Assembly: GCA_001970855.1 (NCBI GenBank) | Contig: LSSN01000511.1 | Span: 1 to 25,934, forward strand | Length of the DNA: 25,934 bases | Source: Smittium culicis | Taxonomy: Eukaryota; Kickxellomycota; Harpellomycetes; Harpellales; Legeriomycetaceae | Direction: 5' to 3' | Shown: positions 19,075 through 25,934 of the stretch, one piece after another | How positions within the stretch are numbered: the stretch's first letter is position 1 | How the letters are laid out: each line of letters begins with the position of its first letter | Program-made: the position numbers and the translations under genes | Notes under the pieces: generated by a model | What the model saw: the letters and a program-made list of their open reading frames with translations, nothing else | The model's database searches: none | Told to the model about the DNA's origin: nothing

Positions 19075-20095
19075 ATTTTATCCCTATATATTAAACCCTT
19101 CTTATTTGTATTCACACTTTAAACGTGAATAAATACATATTAAAGATACCCCACCCCTCATTCTTAATTTCTTCGAAAATCAACTTTTATACTTGTCACA
19201 CGCATTTGACTAATTTCTTTTAATCTATTTTTTATCCGTGGTATTTTTTTTATTTAAAATCGCTTAGTTCAACATAAAATCTTATGCTTTAATAAGAAAT
19301 TTGCTATTTAAAATAAAATTTTACACCAAATTCAGTTTCTTATATATTGATTTTCATACCACTAAAATATACTATTTTCCTACCTCGATCACTTGAGGAT
19401 TTATATTTTACATTAAGTAATATAGTTTTTGTAGTCTTGCCTTTTGATTGTGTGTCAGGGATTTATAAAAAAAAACGACAATTATTTATAAAAAGCAAAT
19501 ATTTAAACTTTATGAAATCGATATTCCACAAGCATGAATAAAAGATTCAAATTTTATGATCTAAAATAAAATGTACGTTCGTGGAGCTCAAATCAGCATT
19601 CATGCACGTTACTGAGATGGTTATATTTACTTATTTATATTCTATTTTAATGAAATACAACTATATTTATGACCATATAAATAAATTCCTACTACTAATT
19701 TGTTTGAATAGTTAAAAGTTTATGAAAATGTTATATTTAATATAAAAAACACTTTCAATTAAAATTCTGAATTTTAAGCGGTATTCTCTCCTTTATGTGA
19801 TTGAAAATATAAATCACAATCTATATTACCATTAATATAATTAAATGTAGTTTCTAGTTGAGGTGATTAAGTAAAAACTCAATTCGCAATAACCCAAATA
19901 GTAAAAAACTGTTTTGAATATAATGAAATGCCTTCTTTTTTAATGAGAAAAAAAGTATTAATACAGGAACCTAGAAGCTATTTTATTTTTATTCTTTTAG
20001 AATCATTAAATCAAAATATACTAGAATTTATTTCGTATAAATACAAAAGCATATTTTTATTTAATAATTCATGATCTAAAATGAATTTCAGTTAA
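19075..20095. other. CAP 3' flank and AT-rich non-coding DNA
   Basis: An AATAAA at 19128-19133, 54 nt after the stop, is the likely CAP polyadenylation signal. The rest is AT-rich with no coding evidence; the 64-aa plus frame at 19347-19541 has no recognisable motif and a composition like the background. No RNA gene or long repeat is apparent before the MITE at 20096. Confidence 0.5.
19128..19133 (+). promoter_or_regulatory. Candidate CAP polyadenylation signal
   Basis: AATAAA lies about 54 nt downstream of the CAP stop codon, a normal distance. No other AATAAA is as well placed. Confidence 0.5.
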
Positions 20096-20208
20096 TCCTT
20101 TCATTGTCGGTAGACTATTTTTTATCTAAGAAAAATAGCCAACAGTATCCAATTAAAATTATTTAATTCCGAGGTATTAAAAATTATTGTTATTATGTAA
20201 AAAAACAG
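20096..20208. mobile_element. MITE copy 2 (5' fragment)
   Basis: It begins TCCTTTCATTGTCGGTAGAC directly after TTAA (20092-20095). It then follows copy 1 closely: ATAGCCAACAG, CCAATTAAAAT, TTTAATTCCGAGG, then ATGTAAA...AAACAG. Beyond about 20208 similarity fades, and no AAAGGG-TTAA end is found at the expected distance. It is therefore truncated or eroded at its 3' side. Same orientation as copies 1 and 3. Confidence 0.65.
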
Positions 20209-20440
20209 CACTATTGAATCAATTCCTAGTATTTAAGGATCTTATAGAGCATCAGAGGGGTATCGAATGAAAAATCAATTTTTTAAAATCTTATAACATA
20301 TAAGGCGCTTTTTAACTTTTTTTTATACTTTTAAATTAAGTTTAATAAACTCTCTGAGACAAAATAAAAAAAGTTCTAAAAAACAGCAAATATTAAATTT
20401 TCTTAAAACCATATACGAATCAATAAGTTAATTTATTTAA
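20209..20440. other. AT-rich spacer between MITE copies 2 and 3
   Basis: No gene. It may contain the unrecognisable 3' half of MITE copy 2. A slightly GC-richer string near 20240-20270 (GAGCATCAGAGGGGTATCG) has no identified meaning. Confidence 0.4.
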
Positions 20441-20629
20441 CCCTTTCACGGGTGGTAGACTATCTTTGACCAACAAAATATAACCAACCTTTTTCAATAA
20501 AATAAATATAAGTTCAAGGTCTTCACAATTTTTGACTTGTTTTAGAATAGAAAAAAATAGTAAATTTACTTGTATATAATAAACGAATCATAAAATTGAT
20601 TTTATTAAAGAGTATTTTACGGGAAAGGG
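20441..20629. mobile_element. MITE copy 3 (189 bp) with TTAA target duplications
   Basis: The element runs from CCCTTTCACGGGTGGTAGAC to TTTTACGGGAAAGGG. The termini are inverted over about 10 positions (CCCTTTC-N-CG against CGGGAAAGGG). It is flanked on both sides by TTAA (20437-20440 and 20630-20633), the target-site duplication typical of the piggyBac superfamily, whose elements also begin with CCC. The 5' ~60 bp match copy 1 (GGTGGTAGACTAT, TTTGACC, TATA-CCAAC). It has no coding capacity. It would need a transposase supplied from elsewhere in the genome. Confidence 0.75.
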
Positions 20630-21320
20630 TTAAATTAAATTAATTTCAAAAATAGTGACTTATTAAAATACCTTAGAAATTATTAAATTATACTTGAAAC
20701 TATCAATAAATAATATAATATAAAATATTTGAGAAAATTGAGATATTGACTACGAAAAAAAAGTTAATACCTACCTTTTTAACTTTAGTGCGCATAAAAT
20801 AATAATAATACCCATAAAATAGTAATAAAACCCATAAAATAAAAAAAATGTCCATAAAATAATAACAATTATCACAAAATAAAAACAATTTCCATTTAGG
20901 AAAATCGTATTAGTTTAATGGAAATATTCTTGAAATTTGGAATCAAAAGTCATAAAAACATGTGTAAAATTGGAAATAAATCATTAGAAGTTGATAATAA
21001 GAACAGTAAAAATTATATAAAATAGATAAAGAAATATAAAATGACAAAACCCACCTTAAAAATAAAACCAGAAAATCGTAAAAATAAACAGCTTTCAAAT
21101 ATTATATCTAATTACACTAAAAATGTCCCAAATTGAGTAAATAAAATAATAAAAGGTAATCTAGTAATAGCAAGAGCACACTTGAGTCAAGAAATTGGTA
21201 AAATCTAATTAAATTTATATAATATAATTAAAAATATAAAAGCGATATAATAGATTAATAAATAATATGTTCTCACAAAAATTTTTTTTAGAGAAACAAA
21301 ACCAAGAAGCTTGCCGAAAT
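20630..21320. other. AT-rich non-coding interval left of the palindrome
   Basis: Apart from the 20-bp tandem repeat at 20791-20890 no feature is supportable; the 61-aa minus frame across that repeat (20703-20888) is repeat-derived. The outer end of the large inverted-repeat element is probably somewhere near 21290-21320 (less A/T-only string ACCAAGAAGCTTGCCGAAAT), but it cannot be fixed because the partner arm runs off the window. Confidence 0.45.
20791..20890. repeat. Degenerate 20-bp tandem repeat, five units
   Basis: Units start at 20791, 20811, 20831, 20851 and 20871 with the core CCCATAAAATAATAA; the last units are degraded. The period is exactly 20 bp throughout. Reading it on the minus strand gives a repetitive aromatic peptide of no apparent significance. 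Confidence 0.75.
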
Positions 21321-21573
21321 CTTCAATCTCGAGCATCAAATAACTTCAATCTCGAGCATCAAATAACTTCAATCTCGAGCATCAAATAACTTCAATCTCG
21401 AGCATCAAATAACTTCAATCTCGAGCATCAAATAACTTCAATCTCGAGCATCAAATAACTTCAATCTCGAGCATCAAATAACTTCAATCTCGAGCATCAA
21501 ATAACTTCAATCTCGAGCATCAAATAAATTCAATCTCGAGCATCAAATAGCTTCAATCTCGAGCATCAAATAA
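21321..21573. repeat. 23-bp minisatellite array (left arm), 11 units
   Basis: Eleven tandem 23-bp units, each CTTCAATCTCGAGCATCAAA plus TAA. They are identical apart from two single-base variants: A for C at 21528 and G at 21550. A partial twelfth copy follows at 21574. Each unit contains the palindrome CTCGAG, so this site recurs every 23 bp. The same array in inverted orientation, with the same two variants at the mirror positions, ends the window. Confidence 0.97.
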
Positions 21574-22068
21574 CTTCAATCATGAAAACCAAAAAATAAT
21601 TATTATCATATAGATCAATCGATTTTATCTCGACCAAAAAAATTTCCTCAATAACGAGAAAATAATCACTTCAATATTGATCATCTTATCTGTTTGATTT
21701 CGAGAAATAATTAAATTTATTATCTATCATCAATAAACCACAAATAGCGAGTATTGTTATTTATTATTGATATTGCACGTGTAATTTTATCATCAAATTA
21801 GTTACATAATATTTTCGTAGACATTTTTTAGTATAAGTGCCATCTTTTATTCTCTTCTATCTTACTAATTTAATTTATCAACAATATCACAATTCAATTT
21901 ATTGTATCACATATGCTAGTCTCAAATATTTTTTTCAATTGTTTTTTCTAATAAAAAAATTAAATATTTTACCTCCAGAATATATTAAAAACCAGTTTTA
22001 TTTTTACTATCACATTTTCTAGCTAATTAATTTGTTATTATTTAATCTTATGATTTATTCTATGATTT
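21374..22068 (+). repeat. Left arm of a large inverted repeat (at least 695 bp)
   Basis: Every base compared pairs with the right arm by the mirror relation x + y = 47308, with no insertion or deletion. The inner boundary is sharp: identity stops after 22068 (partner 25240) and the sequences then differ completely. The arm consists of the minisatellite followed by ~485 bp of AT-rich sequence. The outer limit is set by the window end, so the true arm is longer. Context (transposase remnant between the arms) suggests a terminal inverted repeat of a DNA transposon. Confidence 0.93.
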
Positions 22069-23429
22069 CCGGCTACTAATATAATAATTTAACTTCTGCG
22101 AGTTAGATTACATCGATCTTATCAGTAATAGTTAATATAAATATCGTAAATATGTTTTTCTAATGAATCTATTTAATAAATTAATAATTAGTTCGATTTT
22201 AAAATTTCTACTTCAATTACGCGCTTAGATTATTTTCATCAATATCGATGAATCAAATATTTTCTTCGAGATTGATCATAAAATAATAATATTAGTGGCT
22301 ATAAAAAAATCAAATTTAATATCTAGAAACTATAAATAATTACAAATATAGAAAAATAACATACGCATATTATGAGCTAAAAAAACTTCAATAACGAGTT
22401 TCAAATTATAACATCGATATTGAGCGACAGAATTTTTCATCAAATACGAGCAGCTAAAATACATTTAAATCAATAATTATATTGGCTCACTTAGAATGAG
22501 AGTTTAAAAAATCTGTATAATATTTCATCATATCATAATTATTTATCATAAATATCATAAATATTATTAATCAAAATTTTAAATGATAAATTTAATCAAA
22601 TTCTGCTTTAAAACCTAAAATAAATATAATATCTAAAGCGATAGTCAAATACTTAAATTATCAAATTATTATCATAAATATATAAAAAATATATCTAATA
22701 AATTTGTACTATAAATAAATCATCAATAATGAACAAAATATCTTTAAAAATAATATTCGTTCGAAAATCATTTATATTTTGAACTTTTAATACCTAACTC
22801 AAATTATAAATTCCAAAACTGTGCTTTATTATTTTACTGATTATCTGTTTTTATATTCTATATATTATCATATTTATCTTACTTTATTTTCAAGCATCAA
22901 ATCGATGTATTATTTAAAATCATATTCTTTCACTAGTGATAATCGAATCAAATATATTTATTATTATTTAATATCGAGAATAATTTTTTATTTTTTATTT
23001 ATTTACAAATTTATATATTTTAATGATAATTCGTTTGTATTTTATTCCTCAAATATATCACCATAACTATTATTTAGATATTCTGTGATTTATAAATTAT
23101 CTATTACTTTTATAAAGGTACTTATTTTCTTTTCTTTTTCTTAGAAATGCCTAAAATTTCTTTTTTTATTTATTTCCCCTCTCATTTATGCTTCTTTTTT
23201 TTTTATCAATTCGAACCCTCTGCTGAATTTTTTTGATTGGGGCGAAAGCAAAAGTAAATTTACATTATTAATATATCCGAGAATGCGTCTTTTATTTTCA
23301 GCAGTAACCTTTTTTACATTTTATAGCTAATAGGCTCAATATTTTTAATTTTTTTTGCAGCGCAAATATGCTCGTATTGATATCCAAATTCAGATTATAA
23401 ATTGCGTGAGCGTGTTTTTAATATTTAAT
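22069..23429. other. Interior of the inverted-repeat element, no readable gene
   Basis: Very AT-rich. No conserved protein is seen; the 81-aa plus frame at 22821-23066 is composed almost only of codons for I, Y, F, L, S and N, as expected by chance. Two degraded copies of the 23-bp minisatellite unit lie side by side at 22386-22408 (18 of 23 matches) and 22409-22431 (about 13 of 23). The part from about 23130 is less AT-rich and may be the remnant of the transposase C-terminus, but I could not read it with confidence. Confidence 0.45.
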
Positions 23430-24470
23430 TAATGTATATTTATTTGATCCCTTAATAATATTGAACCTCTACCTCATCTTGGCTGTTTCAATTATATGCC
23501 TTCGCTTTCATTCCGTTTTTATAAGTTCATCAAGTTTTTTTTTAAATTTATCTGATATTGGTCTGTTAATTTCGCTATATTTACAACAATTTTCATGTAA
23601 TATTTAATTTAATAATTGAATAAATAAATAAATAAATAAATAATCATTAAAGGAAGCTTTAATCTTATATAATTTACCCACGTGTTCATAGGCTCTGAAT
23701 TATTTGAGGTAACATGTCCAAATATCAGCGAATTAATGAACGATCTAGCATGGATTTCTGCCAGAATTTCTTTAATTTAATTATAAATTTGTTATTTTTT
23801 GAACCCAAATTATCCATAAAGTTTATAAAATCTGTTTTTTTTTGCTGATTATGAATCTGAAAAAATTATCCCGTTTGAGAATGAATTTTAATTTACTTTA
23901 ATGCTCTTTTATAAATAAAATATGCAATATGTATTTTTAGCTTCTGTGATATTGGTCTCAACTGCTTTTAAAACAACCTTCTTTCTATCACAAAGTTATC
24001 GAATTTATTTAATTCTAAAGCCAAAGATATAGTTTTAGTAAATACACCCCAATATTCAAAACCTCTTTTGGTACTATAGCAATCGCCGATCGTAAAATAG
24101 TTTTATTTCCATCGAATCCTGCAGCTAATAGAGTCGTTCCTTTGTGCTAATTTTTGGTATGGTAGCCATAAATCCCTATTATAGACAAAATCTTACCAAA
24201 TGTATTTTTGTTAAAGTTAGGAACAATCATTGATAAATAAAATTTTTCATTTTCAGAATTCAAGTTGATTTCGGCTTCAGGGTTATTTTTCATAACCCAG
24301 TATATTTATGGGAAAATCAAACTATACGATTAATTATTGAAGACATTGCCATCCTTATAGATTTTTCTAAGTGTTTTAAATAAAGTGATGTATTTAACTT
24401 CCAAGCCATATTTTGGGCGTGTTATTTTTATGCCATCTCCGAGTTTGTAATTGGTCATTACCCAGTATTT
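23430..24470 (-). pseudogene. Decayed Mutator-like (MULE) transposase
   Basis: Reading the minus strand from 24470, one frame gives KYWVMTNYKLGDG, then several in-frame stops, IYWVMKNNPEAEINLN, IVPNFNKNTFGKIL, GIYGYHTKN-stop-HKGTTLLAAGFDGNKTIL and AIAIVPKE. The frame then shifts to FEYWGVFTKTISLALEL and FVIERR, shifts again to VVLKAVETNITEAKNTYC, and later to ARSFINSLIFGHVTSNNSEP with MNTWVNYIRLKLPLM. The pattern iDGth..kg.LLaA.g.DGn..i.p.AiAiV..E...W, followed by D-r-.-.-l.kAv...-.eA.h.yC and GHvTSN..E..N.W....R.lP, is the MULE transposase core. The first catalytic Asp position reads Tyr (GIYGYH) and the second reads Glu (IERR), so it is inactive even apart from the stops. A (TAAA)n tract interrupts it near 23620. 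The N-terminus and any SWIM zinc finger are not recognisable. Confidence 0.8.
23620..23643. repeat. (TAAA)n microsatellite within the transposase remnant
   Basis: About six tandem TAAA units. The repeat lies just after the LKLPLM part of the degenerate transposase, consistent with slippage expansion in a sequence no longer under coding constraint. Confidence 0.8.
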
Positions 24471-25239
24471 GGAAGCAAGTATTTATGAAAATAAGATACG
24501 TACGATATTGGTAAATTAGCATTGCTTATATGATAAGTACTCTTTGCCAATAAAAAAACGAGTATTTACACATCCAGTATGATATTAAATAATTGTAATT
24601 TTCTTCCTAAAATATAGCTGAAACTCGATAATTATCACTTTTTTGTGATATTTGATGCTATTTGAATTCAGACAATTAAATATTTCGATTTTTTTAAAGA
24701 ATAATTATTGATTTTATCAGGAAAATAATTAAATAGCTCCATCTCTAAAAAACAGTTCACTAATAAGAATATCAAAAAAATTTAATTTTTTTATATAAAT
24801 AGAGAATAAGTTAACTCCAATTACAAGAGCTTTAAAGATTAATAAATAATTTAAAAATTTATTATTCAATTCAAAATTTTATGAACTAGATAAGTGTATC
24901 ATAAAAGTCTATATTTTAGTATATTTTGAAATATGGTTAATATATCGGAATGAATATTGATTAAAAATGATTAATAAATTTATAAAAAAACATGAAATAC
25001 TAAGTTTAATTTTTTCTGAGATATAAATAATGCTACAGAAAATAGATTTATGAAATATTAAAATGATAAATTTGAATTTTATATCTCATAATATAAACTT
25101 GTAAATGAAATATTTTATCAAAATAAGATTAAAAAAAAAGTTTATTAGTGGTAGAAATAAAATAATTTTAGGATGGATTGAGTACTATATATGATAAGAT
25201 TTATTATACATATAGAAATGAAATTTGAATTGATGCTGA
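24471..25239. other. Interior of the inverted-repeat element, right portion
   Basis: It may include the unrecognisable N-terminal part of the transposase (about 24471-24560, still less AT-rich) and then AT-rich sequence without coding evidence. A fragment resembling the inverted minisatellite unit (ATTTGATGCT followed by ATTTGAATTCAG) occurs at about 24650-24672. Nothing else is supportable. Confidence 0.4.
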
Positions 25240-25934
25240 AAATCATAGAATAAATCATAAGATTAAATAATAACAAATTAATTAGCTAGAAAATGTGATA
25301 GTAAAAATAAAACTGGTTTTTAATATATTCTGGAGGTAAAATATTTAATTTTTTTATTAGAAAAAACAATTGAAAAAAATATTTGAGACTAGCATATGTG
25401 ATACAATAAATTGAATTGTGATATTGTTGATAAATTAAATTAGTAAGATAGAAGAGAATAAAAGATGGCACTTATACTAAAAAATGTCTACGAAAATATT
25501 ATGTAACTAATTTGATGATAAAATTACACGTGCAATATCAATAATAAATAACAATACTCGCTATTTGTGGTTTATTGATGATAGATAATAAATTTAATTA
25601 TTTCTCGAAATCAAACAGATAAGATGATCAATATTGAAGTGATTATTTTCTCGTTATTGAGGAAATTTTTTTGGTCGAGATAAAATCGATTGATCTATAT
25701 GATAATAATTATTTTTTGGTTTTCATGATTGAAGTTATTTGATGCTCGAGATTGAAGCTATTTGATGCTCGAGATTGAATTTATTTGATGCTCGAGATTG
25801 AAGTTATTTGATGCTCGAGATTGAAGTTATTTGATGCTCGAGATTGAAGTTATTTGATGCTCGAGATTGAAGTTATTTGATGCTCGAGATTGAAGTTATT
25901 TGATGCTCGAGATTGAAGTTATTTGATGCTCGAG
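25240..25934 (-). repeat. Right arm of the large inverted repeat (continues past the window)
   Basis: Reverse complement of 21374-22068; no mismatch was noticed when comparing the AT-rich part and the minisatellite variants base by base. It ends inside the minisatellite at the window edge, so its outer end and flanking duplication are unseen. The identical 61-aa open frames in the two arms (21837-22022 plus, 25286-25471 minus) are a consequence of this identity, not a gene pair. Confidence 0.93.
25734..25934. repeat. 23-bp minisatellite array (right arm), inverted, truncated by the window
   Basis: About 8.7 units of the reverse complement of the left array (TTATTTGATGCTCGAGATTG plus AAG) are visible. 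The two single-base variants of the left array recur in mirrored order (GAAGC at about 25758 and GAATT at about 25780). Confidence 0.96.

Larger units (their letters stand above)
21321..25934 (-). mobile_element. Mutator-like (MULE) transposon with very long inverted repeats, decayed, right end off window
   Basis: The element comprises two long inverted arms with minisatellite arrays near their outer ends, a 3171-bp interior (22069-25239), and a degenerate MULE transposase on the minus strand of the interior. Long TIRs with subterminal repeats fit the MULE superfamily, which commonly has TIRs of a hundred to several hundred bp. The outer ends and any 9-bp target duplication cannot be seen, since the right arm is cut by the window edge; the left limit given here is the first minisatellite unit, not a proven terminus. 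An alternative is a MULE relic that merely lies between two unrelated inverted repeats. Confidence 0.6.

Noticed and set aside
21321..21573. CRISPR-like array of regularly spaced repeats
   Set aside because: The 23-bp units abut with no unique spacers, and the genome is eukaryotic; this is a minisatellite.
21837..22022. Identical 61-aa frames in both arms (also 25286-25471 on the minus strand)
   Set aside because: Identity follows from the inverted repeat; composition is that of AT-rich non-coding DNA with no motif.
22821..23066. 81-aa plus-strand open frame in the element interior
   Set aside because: Low-complexity I/Y/F/L-rich translation of AT-rich DNA; the readable transposase lies on the other strand.

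Overview
The window is AT-rich nuclear DNA from a eukaryote, most likely a fungus. Three housekeeping genes carry short GT-AG introns: a 14-3-3 protein, V-ATPase subunit F and cyclase-associated protein (CAP). The 14-3-3 sequence has fungal-style signatures ([28 protein letters not shown]). Very low GC combined with an L1-like LINE, a Mutator-like element and TTAA-flanked MITEs would fit an early-diverging, AT-rich fungal lineage (Harpellales-type gut fungi are one possibility). That placement is inference from general knowledge, not something the sequence proves.

Layout: 1-2083 is non-coding. 2084-3045 (minus) is a three-exon 14-3-3 gene. 3046-4265 is a comparatively GC-richer non-coding stretch with a striking cluster of the octamer ATTCGCCA, three copies of it spaced exactly 31 bp apart. 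4266-4455 is the first of three copies of a ~190 bp MITE. 5071-5216 (minus) holds two abutting 70-nt tRNA-like relics (Glu-like, then Gly-GCC-like) ending in a T7 run. 5217-9293 is an AT-rich desert. 9294 to about 15.5 kb (minus) is a LINE with intact ORF1 (CCHC knuckle) and ORF2 (endonuclease, reverse transcriptase, C-terminal zinc motif), interrupted between the ORFs by a 730-N gap that is bounded on both sides by poly-T. 16067-16621 (plus) is V-ATPase subunit F and 17423-19074 (plus) is CAP. 19075-21320 is AT-rich and holds two more MITE copies (20096 and 20441) and a 20-bp tandem repeat.

The right end, from about 21.3 kb to the window edge, is the most interesting part. Two inverted arms that look identical over at least 695 bp (21374-22068 and 25240-25934) surround a 3.17 kb interior. 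Each arm carries an array of a 23-bp minisatellite centred on CTCGAG. The interior contains, on the minus strand, a stop- and frameshift-ridden reading frame that still reads as a Mutator-like (MULE) transposase. I interpret the whole as a MULE with very long terminal inverted repeats. Its arms are pristine while its transposase is dead, so the arms were homogenised or the element moved recently in trans, or the palindrome is an assembly artefact.

The three host genes are not functionally linked: 14-3-3 is a phosphoserine adaptor, V-ATPase F a rotor subunit of the vacuolar proton pump, and CAP an actin/adenylyl-cyclase regulator. The rest is mobile-element territory in several states: an intact retroelement, non-autonomous DNA elements and a decayed DNA transposon.
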